Shown: in pieces, positions 43,826 through 52,995 of the stretch
How positions within the stretch are numbered: position 1 is the first letter of the stretch
Layout: each line of letters opens with the position of its first letter
Assembly (NCBI RefSeq): GCF_004310665.1
Contig: NZ_SIXF01000004.1
Location: forward strand, 62,001-126,000
DNA length: 64,000 bases
Direction: 5' to 3'
Origin: Pedobacter kyonggii
GTDB taxonomy: Bacteria > Bacteroidota > Bacteroidia > Sphingobacteriales > Sphingobacteriaceae
The notes under the pieces: generated by a model
The model's database searches: none
Seen by the model: only the letters and a program-made list of their open reading frames with translations
Told to the model about the DNA's origin: nothing
Program-made: the position numbers and the translations under genes

Positions 43826-44389
43826 CTAACAATTGATCTTAAAAACCATGTGGTGATACAAACCGTCCATAAATTGTTTTTCATTTTGAATAACAAAGCC
43901 CATATTCTGGTAAAGTTTTAATGCCCGGTCATTGTTTTGTTCTACCAATAAGCCGATGTTGTGGTGGCCAAGTTGTTTAGCCCAATCAATTCCTGCTTTA
44001 ATGAGCTGTTTTCCTATTCCCTTCCCCTGAGTATTCGGATTAACACTAATGGTATCGAGGTAAAATTCCCCGCTTTGGGTTTCGGTGCCTGGATTGTTGT
44101 TATTGGCCTGGTAATGCTCAGCCAGGTACGCTAAAAATGGCTGGCGAAGCTTTAAGAGTTTTCCGCCATCATAGGCATTTAAAGATCCTAGAATTTTGCC
44201 CTCATCTTCAAAAACCAAGGTGTTTTCGTAACTGTATTGGTTGTTCTTTTGTTGGAAAAAATGTTTAAAGATCCGATTAATGATTTCATCATCTTCAACA
44301 TTGGTTAATTTCTTAGCCAGCTTGCCCATCGCCTGGATAATCAACGGTACCACTTCTTCTGCATCTGCAGGTTTGGCTGGTCTGATCAT
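43826..44389 (-). CDS. GNAT-family N-acetyltransferase
   Basis: The 187-residue GNAT enzyme has IRPAKPADAEEVVPLIIQAM at the N-terminus and the acetyl-CoA loop DTISVNPNTQGKGIGKQLI (Q/RxxGxG/A pattern). The C-terminal part contains DRALKLYQNMGFVIQNEKQFM. It would transfer an acetyl group to an amine; the substrate is unknown. Its ATG immediately follows the TAA of the MBL gene (TAA|ATG), so translation is coupled. Confidence 0.92.
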   Translation of the reverse strand: MIRPAKPADAEEVVPLIIQAMGKLAKKLTNVEDDEIINRIFKHFFQQKNNQYSYENTLVFEDEGKILGSLNAYDGGKLLKLRQPFLAYLAEHYQANNNNPGTETQSGEFYLDTISVNPNTQGKGIGKQLIKAGIDWAKQLGHHNIGLLVEQNNDRALKLYQNMGFVIQNEKQFMDGLYHHMVFKINC

Positions 44390-45229
44390 TTAAATATCAC
44401 TTAGGTTAAAGGTATCTGCTACGCGGATTCCTTTTTCTGTTCTTTGTAAAGTGCAGCATTCATTAACTGGATCATGCTCGAGGTATAATATATAGTTGTT
44501 GTTTACCGCTTCTTCTAAAAATGCCTGTTTCTCGGTCAATGTTTTTAATGGGAACATATCGTAGGCCATTACATAGGGTAGGGGGAGGTGGCCTACTGAA
44601 GGTAAAAGATCGGCCATATACACGATGGTTTTCCCCTTGTAATTAATTTTGGGCAACATCATGGCATCGGTGTGACCATAGGCAAAACTGATATTGATAT
44701 TTTTCTGCCATTCGATATTTTCTTTTTCCTCCACAAATTTAAGCTGCCCGCTTTCCTGGATCGGCATGATATTTTCTTTTAAGAAAGAGGCTTTTTCCCT
44801 TGCATTTGGTTCTATCGCCCATTGCCAATGTTTTTCATTACTCCAATAATGTGCATTTTTAAAGGCTGGTATCAGTTTCTCGTTTTCTCTTACTATCGCC
44901 CCACCAACATGATCGAAGTGCAGGTGTGTAAGGAAAACATCAGTAATATCGGCTGTACTAAAACCCAAATGCGCCAGCGATTTTTCCATCGAATCATCCC
45001 CATGCAAATAATAATGACTGAAAAACTTTTCATCCTGTTTATTTCCAATCCCGGTATCCACTAAAATCAATTGATTACCCTCTTCAATTAAAAGGCAGCG
45101 CATGGCCCAGGTGCAAAGATTATTCGCATCAGCAGGGTTGGTTTTTTGCCAGATGGCCTTGGGTACAACGCCGAACATAGCGCCACCATCTAATTTAAAT
45201 AAGCCTGTGTTTATGGTGTGGAGTTTCAT
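44390..45229 (-). CDS. MBL-fold metallo-hydrolase
   Basis: The 279-residue metallo-beta-lactamase-fold hydrolase has the metal motif THLHFDHVGG (HxHxDH), LVDTGIGN before it, SFAYGHTDAMMLP with a later His, and YMADLLPSVGHLP. It belongs to the group that includes quorum-quenching lactonases and related hydrolases. No signal peptide. It is upstream of the GNAT gene without any gap, suggesting joint detoxification or metabolite editing. The substrate is unknown. Confidence 0.9.
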   Translation of the reverse strand: MKLHTINTGLFKLDGGAMFGVVPKAIWQKTNPADANNLCTWAMRCLLIEEGNQLILVDTGIGNKQDEKFFSHYYLHGDDSMEKSLAHLGFSTADITDVFLTHLHFDHVGGAIVRENEKLIPAFKNAHYWSNEKHWQWAIEPNAREKASFLKENIMPIQESGQLKFVEEKENIEWQKNINISFAYGHTDAMMLPKINYKGKTIVYMADLLPSVGHLPLPYVMAYDMFPLKTLTEKQAFLEEAVNNNYILYLEHDPVNECCTLQRTEKGIRVADTFNLSDI

Positions 45230-45300
45230 TTTTGTAGTATCAAGTAATTAGTATCGAGTAATTAGTATCGAGTATCAAGACTGGAATTGGCTAAAAATAC
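45230..45300. repeat. Short tandem repeat TAATTAGTATCGAG
   Basis: About two and a half copies of a 14-bp unit (GTAATTAGTATCGAG) lie just upstream of the MBL gene start. Confidence 0.55.
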
Positions 45301-45332
45301 AAAAACCCTTCAGCTTTAACTAAAGGGTTTTT
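45301..45332 (-). terminator. Terminator of lpdA
   Basis: AAAAACCCTT pairs with AAGGGTTTTT across a 12-base loop, 66 bp after the lpdA stop on the minus strand. Confidence 0.7.
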
Positions 45333-45397
45333 GTAAATGATATTGGTTTTACTTATCGATGTGGCACCTTATGCCTTCCACCTTTAAACCTTCTACC

Positions 45398-46786
45398 TTA
45401 TAAGTGTATCACTTCTCCGTATGCATCAGCTGCAGCTTCCATAATGGCTTCGCTCATGGTAGGGTGAGGGTGAACAGATTTAATCATTTCGTGACCAGTA
45501 GTTTCTAATTTACGTGCCACTACGATTTCGGCAATCATTTCGGTAACGTTGGCACCGATCATGTGTGCGCCTAATAATTCTCCGTATTTAGCGTCGAAAA
45601 TTAATTTTACGAAACCATCTTTAGCGCCGGCAGCACTTGCTTTACCTGATGCAGAGAATGGGAATTTGCCGATTTTCAATTCGTAACCTGCTGCTTTTGC
45701 TGCTTTTTCAGTATAACCTACTGAAGCAATTTCTGGTGTGCAATAGGTACATCCAGGGATGTTGTTGTAATCTAATGGCTCTGCATGCTGACCAGCAATT
45801 TTTTCTACACAGATAATACCTTCTGCTGAAGCAACGTGTGCAAGTGCCTGTCCACCTACTACATCGCCAATTGCATAATAACCTTTAACTGAAGTATTGT
45901 AGAATTCGTCGGTAACGATTTTACCTTTCTCCGTTTTGATACCGGTTTCTTCTAAACCTATGTTTTCGATGTTTGCTACGATACCAGCAGCTGAAAGCAC
46001 GATGTCTGCTTCGATGGTCTGCATGCCCGAAGCTGTTTTAACAGAAACTTTACAGCCTGCACCGCTTGTATCAACAGACTCTACACTTGCTGATGTCATT
46101 ACGTCGATACCTACTTTTTTCAGGCTGCGTAACAATTGTTTAGAAACGTCTTCATCTTCTACAGGAACCACGTTATCCATAAATTCTACGATGGTTACTT
46201 TTGTACCCATGGTAGCGTAGAAATAAGCAAACTCTACACCGATAGCACCAGAACCTACCACTACCATGCTTTTTGGTAATTCAGGAAGTACCATTGCCTG
46301 GCGGTAGCCGATAATTTTTTTGCCATCTTGTTTCAGGTTAGGTAATTCTCTTGAACGTGCGCCTGTAGCAATGATGATATTTTTAGCACTTAGTTCTTGT
46401 TGAGAACCATCTGCACCTTTAACTTCTAATTTGTTTCCTGGTTTTACTTTACCAGTACCCATAATTACGTCAATTTTATTTTTCTTCATTAAAAATTGAA
46501 CGCCTTTACTCATGCCATCAGCCACACCACGGCTGCGTTTTACCACAGCAGCAAAATCTGCAGTTGCTCCGGCAGTAGTAATTCCGTAATCAGCAGCATG
46601 ATTAATATATTCGAAAACCTGAGCGCTTTTTAAAAGTGCTTTAGTAGGGATACAGCCCCAGTTTAAACAAATACCACCTAATGATTCACGCTCAACAATT
46701 GCAACTTTTAGTCCCAATTGAGAAGCTCTGATTGCAGCTACGTAACCACCTGGGCCGCTGCCTAACACAATAACGTCGTAATTCAT
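45398..46786 (-). CDS. lpdA: Dihydrolipoyl dehydrogenase (E3)
   Basis: The 462-residue flavoprotein has the FAD motif VIVLGSGPGGYVAAIRASQL, the redox disulfide GGICLNWGCIPTKALL, the NAD motif VVVGSGAIGVEFAYFYATMG and the C-terminal HPHPTMSEAIMEAA with the catalytic His-Glu. It reoxidises dihydrolipoamide of 2-oxoacid dehydrogenase complexes or the glycine cleavage H protein. It stands alone, divergent from the TonB-dependent receptor across a 718-bp gap. Confidence 0.96.
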   Translation of the reverse strand: MNYDVIVLGSGPGGYVAAIRASQLGLKVAIVERESLGGICLNWGCIPTKALLKSAQVFEYINHAADYGITTAGATADFAAVVKRSRGVADGMSKGVQFLMKKNKIDVIMGTGKVKPGNKLEVKGADGSQQELSAKNIIIATGARSRELPNLKQDGKKIIGYRQAMVLPELPKSMVVVGSGAIGVEFAYFYATMGTKVTIVEFMDNVVPVEDEDVSKQLLRSLKKVGIDVMTSASVESVDTSGAGCKVSVKTASGMQTIEADIVLSAAGIVANIENIGLEETGIKTEKGKIVTDEFYNTSVKGYYAIGDVVGGQALAHVASAEGIICVEKIAGQHAEPLDYNNIPGCTYCTPEIASVGYTEKAAKAAGYELKIGKFPFSASGKASAAGAKDGFVKLIFDAKYGELLGAHMIGANVTEMIAEIVVARKLETTGHEMIKSVHPHPTMSEAIMEAAADAYGEVIHL

Positions 46787-47437
46787 CTGTTTTTTTTAAT
46801 TTGTTATTTATCTGTCAGATGGAGCTTACCATAATTAGATCATCATTTTATAGATGTTTAATTATGGACGGTTCATATCTAATTTTAAAGAGATTTGTTT
46901 TTAATTGTTCTGTATTACTGTAATCTTCGGGTAAAGGAGTCTCTGCTTTGAGCAGATTAATCTCGTGGCTATAGTTTCCTATTTTCACATTACAAAAAGT
47001 TAAAAGACCATATTCCTTTAACAAGCGCTCAAAACTAAAAAAAAAATGTCAATTGGCTAAGCCAATATTGAGATAGCTGTTAAAATTTACAATGATTGAA
47101 TATTGTTGTAGCAATTCTGCATCAGAATATTAATTATAATCTGGTTGATTTGCAGAATAATATATTGGTTAATTAACAAAAAGTTAAATAATCAAGATGT
47201 TTAAGGCTTAAAAATTGTTGTTAGTATGTATTATTTGAAAAATACCAATGTTAACATAAGTTTTATGCTTAAATTATAATCAACTGATTGTTTCGTTATT
47301 AAAAATTTAGCTTTTTTATCAAAGTATTGATAAACTGAAAGTTATAATCCATGCAATATGTGTTAAATGTTGAAAAGTTTTGCCTGACTTAATGATTATT
47401 TAACATTGGATGTTAAAATGTGTTAAATTTTATTGGG
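46787..47437. promoter_or_regulatory. Long divergent intergenic region lpdA / TonB-dependent receptor
   Basis: No gene or RNA was recognised in about 650 bp of AT-rich DNA. A perfect palindrome ATTGGCT-A-AGCCAAT (47052-47066) sits near the middle and could be an operator. The receptor promoter lies at its right end. Confidence 0.4.
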
Positions 47438-47445
47438 TACATTTG
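47438..47445 (+). promoter_or_regulatory. Candidate -7 box of the TonB-dependent receptor
   Basis: TACATTTG matches TAnnTTTG and lies 59 bp before the ATG at 47505, leaving a leader of about 50 nt. The nearest TTG upstream (TTGGATG) is 29 bp away, longer than ideal. Confidence 0.5.
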
Positions 47446-47504
47446 CAGCATTAATATCCCTAATAGTTATTATTCAACAACAAAAAACATTTAAAAAACA
47501 AAGT

Positions 47505-50500
47505 ATGAAGAAATCTTTACTTTTAAGATTAGTACTGGTTATTGTTGCGTTTGTAGGTTTTACCATTGGTGCAAATGCACAGGTAACCACATCATCAATG
47601 ACAGGAACGATTAAGGATGCCAAAGGCGCCTTACCTGGTGCGAGTGTTAAAGCAACACATACACCAACTGGGACTGTTTATTCCGTATCTACAAATAACG
47701 ATGGCCGTTTTACCATTGGTGGTATGCGGGTTGGTGGTCCTTATACCATTGAAGTTAGTTTTGTTGGTTACAGACCAGAGAAACAAACTGAAGTTTATTT
47801 AAAATTAGGTGAACCTTATGTTTTGAATTTGACATTGGTTGATAATAGTGCAACCCTTGCAGAAGTGAAAGTTGTGGGGCAAAGCACAAGTAGCATATTG
47901 AATTCTAATAAAAATGGAACCTCAACCGTAATTAATAAAGATCAAATCCAATCTCTTCCAACGATTACTCGTAGTGTTAACGATTTAACCCGTTTAACGC
48001 CACAAGCTAACGGTACGTCAATTGGTGGTGGTAACTACCGTTCAAACAACTTTACTGTTGATGGTGCTAATTTTAATAACCAATTTGGTATTGGTCAGAA
48101 CATTCCTGCTGGTGGTTCTCCAATTTCAATTGATGCGTTAGAGCAGATTTCGATCAATGTAACGCCTTACGACGCTCGTCAAACAGGTTTTACCGGCGGT
48201 TCGGTTACGGCAGTAACGCGGTCTGGTACTAATAATTTTTCGGGTAATGCCTTTTATACGATGCGTGGCGAAGAGCAACAGGGGAAAAGGATAGGCGAAA
48301 CATACAGGATCCCTACTTTACAAAGACTTGACGAGAAAAATTATGGTTTTAGTTTAGGTGGGCCAATTGTAAAGGATAAATTGTTCTTTTTCGTAAATTA
48401 TGAAAAGAAACATACTATTCAGCCAGGTACCCAACGTGTTGCAGCAACTGCAGCTACTCCGTATAGTCCTGCTAATCCAAACACTGTACAGGCTACGGAA
48501 GGCTTTTTAAACCAAGTTAGTTCTTACCTTTTGACAAGGTATAACTATGTAACCGGTCCATATCAAGGTTATTCAAATATAAGCGACAATGAAAAAATGT
48601 TTGCGCGCTTAGATTGGAATATTACTAAAAACCACCGTTTTAGTGTACGTTACAACCAAGTAGAAAGTAAAACTCCTGCTTCTGCTAGTACCTCTACAGG
48701 TGGTTCGCCAATTGGTACCGTTACTGGTTATTCTTATCTAAACGCAAGGTCAGGTACAGTTAGAAATGCTGGTTTACCTTTTGCAAATTCTAATTATTTT
48801 CAGGCAGCTAACCTATATTCTGGTGTTGCTGAGTTGAACTCTAATTTTGGTAGTAAAGTAACCAACGTTCTAAGAGCTACATATTCTCACCAAAATGACC
48901 CTCGTACCACAGATAGTTCTCCATTTCCATTGGTTGACATCTTAGATGGTACAGGAACAAGTGCAAATTTGGGTAATGTTTTAACCTCTTTTGGTTATGA
49001 GCCGTTTTCTTACGGCAATTTAAGAGATGTAACTTCATATACTTATAGCGATGATTTGAGTTTAGCTTTAGGTAAACATAATTTAACATTGGGAGTTCAG
49101 GCTGAATATAGTACAACGAAAAATGGTTTCCAACGTTTTGGAACTGGTTTTTATACTTTCAGATCTTGGAATGATTTCATTACAAATCAGAGACCAGCTC
49201 AATACACTGTTACTTACCCTTTAACTGCCGATGGTTCTCAAGCTTATCCAAGCTTTAAATTCGCACAATATTCTGCTTACATTCAGGATGAATTCACTGT
49301 AACAGACCGTTTAAAATTAACGGCAGGTTTAAGAGTGGAGAGAGCTAGCTATCCTGATGTGACAGAAATCAAAACGCACCCATTGGTAGCTGGATTGAAT
49401 TTCGCTGGTCAAAAAGTCGATACAGGAGTTTTACCTGAAAACAAAATTTCTTTCTCTCCTCGCTTCGGTTTTAACTGGGATGTAATGGGTGACCGTTCAT
49501 TCCAGGTACGTGGTGGTACTGGTATTTTTACAGGTCGAATTCCATTTGTATGGATTGTATCTCAATCGGGTGATGCTGGGTTATTGCAATATACTCAAAG
49601 CTATGTAGGTAACGCGGCTCCATTATTTAATCAAAGTATTGCGCCTCAATTAACTACAACAGCTCCTCCTGCGGGAAGTTCAATCCCTTCTTCTGGTATT
49701 AGTGTGATGGCTCCAGATCTTAAATTTCCGCAAACATGGAAATCAAGTTTAGCATTTGATGTTAAGTTACCTTGGGGTGTTGTTGGAACTTTGGAAGGAA
49801 TTTATGGTCGTGATCTTAACGTAGCTTTTGCTAAAAACTTAAATTTGGTTAATCCAGGTATCCAAATTACTGGTTACGGAGATACTAGATTATTCTATCC
49901 AGCAGCAAATACTGATAAATATTATAACCCTATCAATGCATCTGGTTTACCTGTTACTCAAGGAACCCCAAGTGGTGGAGCCAATGGGACAATTACAGGG
50001 TTCAATGCAATTCAGATGACCAATGTTAAAGGTGGTTATAACTGGATGGTAACAGCTCAATTAACTAAGCAGTTTAGAAGTGGTTTATCGGCAATGATTG
50101 CTTACACCCGTTCAGATCAACGCAATTATGGAGATCAAAGTGGTGACCAGCTAGCTAATTTGTGGTCATTACCTCAAACTTCCGGTAATCCCAATACCCC
50201 TACTTTAAGTTATTCAAGCAACTTGAATCCTGATCGTATTGTGGCTAATATTTCATATAGAAAAGCGTACTTTGGTAATTTAGCAACATCATTTTCGTTA
50301 TTCTACGAAGGTACTCAACAAGGAAGATTCTCTTATACATATAACGGTGATTACAATCGTGATGGTGTATCTGGAAATGACCTAATTTATATTCCTAAAC
50401 AAGGTGAGTTTACTGCAACTGACTTCTCAGCCATACCTGCAAATACGAATGGCTATGCTAGGGCATATAGTGCGCAAGAGCAAGCTGATTTATTTGAGTC

Positions 50501-50888
50501 TTATATCAGTCAAGACAAGTACTTAAGCAAACATAGAGGCGAGTATGCAAAGCGTAATGGTGGGGCTTCTCCTTGGAGAAACCAATTCGACTTTAGATTA
50601 ACACAAGAGGTTTTCAAGGATTTTGGAAAAACCAAAAACTCTTTCCAATTTACAGTTGATATTTTTAATGTTGGTAACTTGTTGAACCGTAAATGGGGTA
50701 ATCAAAACTTCGTAAATAATGCTGCAATTCTTGTTCCTCAAAATATTTCATCTATTGCTGCCGGAACTAAACCAACTTTTAGATTGGCGAATTCATCGGG
50801 TGATATTGTTAAGGAAACTTTTGGTACAACCCAAACTATATTGTCTACTTATTACATGCAGTTTGGAGTTCGTTATAACTTTAACTAA
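47505..50888 (+). CDS. Oar-like TonB-dependent receptor with carboxypeptidase-regulatory domain
   Basis: 1127 residues from ATG 47505 (MKKSLLLRLVLVIVAFVGFT); a longer frame from 47433 lacks a convincing start. A signal peptide (cleavage near ANAQV) is followed by a carboxypeptidase-regulatory-like beta domain (TGTIKDAKGALPGASVKATH), a plug with RSNNFTVDGANFNNQFG and a long beta barrel ending YYMQFGVRYNFN. Oar-like receptors lie in the outer membrane and use TonB energy; ligands are mostly unknown. No SusD partner follows, so it is not a PUL pair. Confidence 0.9.
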   Translation: MKKSLLLRLVLVIVAFVGFTIGANAQVTTSSMTGTIKDAKGALPGASVKATHTPTGTVYSVSTNNDGRFTIGGMRVGGPYTIEVSFVGYRPEKQTEVYLKLGEPYVLNLTLVDNSATLAEVKVVGQSTSSILNSNKNGTSTVINKDQIQSLPTITRSVNDLTRLTPQANGTSIGGGNYRSNNFTVDGANFNNQFGIGQNIPAGGSPISIDALEQISINVTPYDARQTGFTGGSVTAVTRSGTNNFSGNAFYTMRGEEQQGKRIGETYRIPTLQRLDEKNYGFSLGGPIVKDKLFFFVNYEKKHTIQPGTQRVAATAATPYSPANPNTVQATEGFLNQVSSYLLTRYNYVTGPYQGYSNISDNEKMFARLDWNITKNHRFSVRYNQVESKTPASASTSTGGSPIGTVTGYSYLNARSGTVRNAGLPFANSNYFQAANLYSGVAELNSNFGSKVTNVLRATYSHQNDPRTTDSSPFPLVDILDGTGTSANLGNVLTSFGYEPFSYGNLRDVTSYTYSDDLSLALGKHNLTLGVQAEYSTTKNGFQRFGTGFYTFRSWNDFITNQRPAQYTVTYPLTADGSQAYPSFKFAQYSAYIQDEFTVTDRLKLTAGLRVERASYPDVTEIKTHPLVAGLNFAGQKVDTGVLPENKISFSPRFGFNWDVMGDRSFQVRGGTGIFTGRIPFVWIVSQSGDAGLLQYTQSYVGNAAPLFNQSIAPQLTTTAPPAGSSIPSSGISVMAPDLKFPQTWKSSLAFDVKLPWGVVGTLEGIYGRDLNVAFAKNLNLVNPGIQITGYGDTRLFYPAANTDKYYNPINASGLPVTQGTPSGGANGTITGFNAIQMTNVKGGYNWMVTAQLTKQFRSGLSAMIAYTRSDQRNYGDQSGDQLANLWSLPQTSGNPNTPTLSYSSNLNPDRIVANISYRKAYFGNLATSFSLFYEGTQQGRFSYTYNGDYNRDGVSGNDLIYIPKQGEFTATDFSAIPANTNGYARAYSAQEQADLFESYISQDKYLSKHRGEYAKRNGGASPWRNQFDFRLTQEVFKDFGKTKNSFQFTVDIFNVGNLLNRKWGNQNFVNNAAILVPQNISSIAAGTKPTFRLANSSGDIVKETFGTTQTILSTYYMQFGVRYNFN

Positions 50889-50908
50889 TACTTAATAAAT
50901 TTATTGTT

Positions 50909-50940
50909 AAGCCCTGATCATTTGATCGGGGCTTTTGTTT
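50909..50940 (+). terminator. Terminator of the TonB-dependent receptor
   Basis: AAGCCCTGATC pairs with GATCGGGGCTT (one T-G wobble) over ATTT, then TTGTTTTT; 20 bp past the stop. Confidence 0.8.
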
Positions 50941-50983
50941 TTAACAACGTTTTTAAATAAACCACTTTGTATGTTTTAAGTGG

Positions 50984-51016
50984 TAGTTCATGTAATAAAA
51001 CCGCTACTTCATGTAA
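50984..51016. promoter_or_regulatory. Direct-repeat operator candidate TAsTTCATGTAA
   Basis: TAGTTCATGTAA (50984-50995) and TACTTCATGTAA (51005-51016) are spaced 21 bp start to start, two helical turns. Such direct repeats suit LytTR- or AraC-type dimers. A -7-like TACTTTTA follows at about 51045, so the pair sits at an activator position. Confidence 0.45.
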
Positions 51017-51074
51017 AAATAATAATTGATTAATAGTTGATGTGTACTTTTATAATGGAAAACAAAAAACTATT

Positions 51075-51122
51075 ATGAAAAATGCACGCTCTCTTTGGAA
51101 AACAACCCTCTTCCTTTATTAG
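51075..51122 (+). CDS. Possible 15-residue leader peptide
   Basis: ATG 51075 opens MKNARSLWKTTLFLY, stopping at TAG 51120-51122. It is about 15-30 nt downstream of the presumed start site of the direct-repeat promoter and about 140 bp before the astacin-type gene. It could be a leader peptide or the remnant of a signal peptide; sequence alone cannot decide. Confidence 0.25.
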   Translation: MKNARSLWKTTLFLY

Positions 51123-51262
51123 AATATTAACGTTTCGTCTTATATAAACGATTCCCTGCCTAATTTCTAATTTAAATCGATCCCAAACCCGTGCTTTTAT
51201 TGTTAATGGTAACTGTTTACGCTAATAATAAATATTGATTTAAACGCTAAAAACATCTTAAC

Positions 51263-52456
51263 ATGAAAAAAATCTATTACATTTTTGCTGCGCTCCTTAT
51301 TTTTGTGAGTGCGTGTAAAAAAGAAGCATCAATTAAGGGGAAGCAATTAGAAGCTCCTGGAAAAACCATTACCTATCACTTAAAAAACGGTGGAGAAGTA
51401 ACTGTAGCAATTAACAAAAAAGGAGAATATGTTGTTGGGGGTGATGTTATTTTATCAAAAGACCAGATTGCTTATTTAGAATACAATAAAGTTGGTGATG
51501 GCAAAGAAACGACACCTAGAAGTACTTTTACGGCTGAGTATCAAAAGTTATGGCCAAGTGGGATTATTTATTATAGTATCAGTAATACCATAAATAGTAC
51601 TAATATAGGATTAGCAATAAATGAGTGGGAGTCTAACACACCAATTCGTTTTGTTCAACGTACAAACCAAGCTAATTACGTTGATTTTACTGGCGCACCA
51701 GCCCAGGGATCTGGCTCATCTCAATTAGGTATGATTGGAGGTAGACAGGAGATTAAATTAGAGGACAATGCTAGTTTTACCACTATAGTTCATGAGATAG
51801 GACATGCAGTTGGTTTAATGCACGAGCAGACCAGAGCTGATCGGGATCAATTTATTAATATAGATTTTTCAAACATCAATTCTGATTGGACTTATCAATA
51901 TGCTACTTATAATGTGCAGGGTAGATCTGGATTTCAAATAGGAACTTTTGATTTTAATTCTATCATGTTATATCGCTCTTATGCCTCTGTGGCTAGCGTA
52001 AACGGAAATACTTCACCCCAAATGACCCGAAAAGATGGCTCTACCTGGAATGATCACTTTTTTCTTTCACAAGGCGATATTGATGGGGTGAATTATTTGT
52101 ATAGACCAATTTATGTCAAACTTGTATCTGTCTATAACGAAGATGGCTCATATTATAATAGTAGTATTACAAATGAAGACGCAAGATTTGAATACTTTAT
52201 CTCTTTAGAATTTTATAACGATGCAAGTTTTAATACCCCAATCGATTTAGTTAATCCCGTTAGAATAAGATATATTAATAGTTTTGGTAGTCTTGAAGGC
52301 AATGGGGGATATCCTAGTGAAATTATAGCACCCATTGGAAGTCACTCAGTATATTTAGGAACAGCTCTGACTGAATATAGTTCGGAATATGGTAATTATA
52401 GATATTATAATTCATCATCTTTTACACTTTCATCAGGAATAGGGTACAAGTATTAA
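51263..52456 (+). CDS. Astacin-type (M12) zinc metalloprotease lipoprotein
   Basis: This 397-residue lipoprotein has a lipobox VSACKK (Cys19), a propeptide-like N-terminal region and an astacin catalytic domain. The zinc signature is HEIGHAVGLMHEQTRADRD (HExxHxxGxxHE), and the Met-turn is SIMLYRSYA, with Tyr in the usual position. The C-terminal about 120 residues form a beta-rich domain without a visible sorting signal. Surface proteolysis is the likely role. It stands alone, and a weak terminator follows. Confidence 0.9.
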   Translation: MKKIYYIFAALLIFVSACKKEASIKGKQLEAPGKTITYHLKNGGEVTVAINKKGEYVVGGDVILSKDQIAYLEYNKVGDGKETTPRSTFTAEYQKLWPSGIIYYSISNTINSTNIGLAINEWESNTPIRFVQRTNQANYVDFTGAPAQGSGSSQLGMIGGRQEIKLEDNASFTTIVHEIGHAVGLMHEQTRADRDQFINIDFSNINSDWTYQYATYNVQGRSGFQIGTFDFNSIMLYRSYASVASVNGNTSPQMTRKDGSTWNDHFFLSQGDIDGVNYLYRPIYVKLVSVYNEDGSYYNSSITNEDARFEYFISLEFYNDASFNTPIDLVNPVRIRYINSFGSLEGNGGYPSEIIAPIGSHSVYLGTALTEYSSEYGNYRYYNSSSFTLSSGIGYKY

Positions 52457-52555
52457 TTCCAAACTTTGATTACAAATTAATATATGGGTAGCTCAAATTG
52501 GTTTAAAGTGATCCTTTGGTAAAATATCAATTGGTCGTTATTTAATGAAAATCCC

Positions 52556-52576
52556 CGATCATTTGATCGTCTTTTT
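52556..52576 (+). terminator. Weak terminator after the astacin gene
   Basis: CGATC-ATTT-GATCG stem followed by TCTTTTTTT. It resembles the 50909 terminator, but its outer arm bases no longer pair. Confidence 0.5.
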
Positions 52577-52654
52577 TTGCAATAAACTAAAACCATTTCT
52601 ACCAAAAAATAATTTTAATATTAGTCTATTTATTTAAAACTAATATTTAAAACA

Positions 52655-52936
52655 ATGAGCACTTCGAAACAGACCCATGATCATGCTACAATAAAAGCCT
52701 GGGCAGAGGAACATGGCGGTGTACCGGCAATAGTTGCAGATACAGCAAAAAGCAAAGGTGGTGGTATTTTAAGAATTCATTTTCCAAAGCATAGCGACAG
52801 TTCCTCAGATTTAAAGGAAACGGATTGGGATACTTTTTTTAAGACCTTTGATGACAATAAACTCGATTTTTTGCATCAGGATAAAAAAGCAGATGGAGAG
52901 GAGAGTACCTTCTATAAATTTGTAGCGCGTGAGTAA
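52655..52936 (+). CDS. Small conserved protein
   Basis: The 93-residue protein resembles small soluble proteins often mislabelled as glucan branching enzymes: IKAWAEEHGGVPAIVADTA, GGGILRIHFPKHSD and ETDWDTFFKTFDDNKLDFLHQD. No catalytic motif, signal or helix bundle is evident. It is monocistronic with its own terminator, convergent with purM. Function unknown. Confidence 0.75.
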   Translation: MSTSKQTHDHATIKAWAEEHGGVPAIVADTAKSKGGGILRIHFPKHSDSSSDLKETDWDTFFKTFDDNKLDFLHQDKKADGEESTFYKFVARE

Positions 52937-52941
52937 TAAAT

Positions 52942-52977
52942 AAAAGGCTGCTGAAATTTAATTTTCAGCAGCCTTTT
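52942..52977. terminator. Bidirectional terminator
   Basis: AAAAGGCTGCTGAAA and TTTCAGCAGCCTTTT form a 15-bp perfect stem with a 6-base loop, between the small gene and the convergent purM. A- and T-rich flanks allow termination both ways. Confidence 0.85.
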
Positions 52978-52995
52978 TAAATTGTATCTTAATTC

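Noticed and set aside
46787-47437. Searched for a tRNA or riboswitch in the long gap between lpdA and the receptor gene
   Set aside because: No cloverleaf, TTCRA loop or known aptamer pattern was seen by eye.
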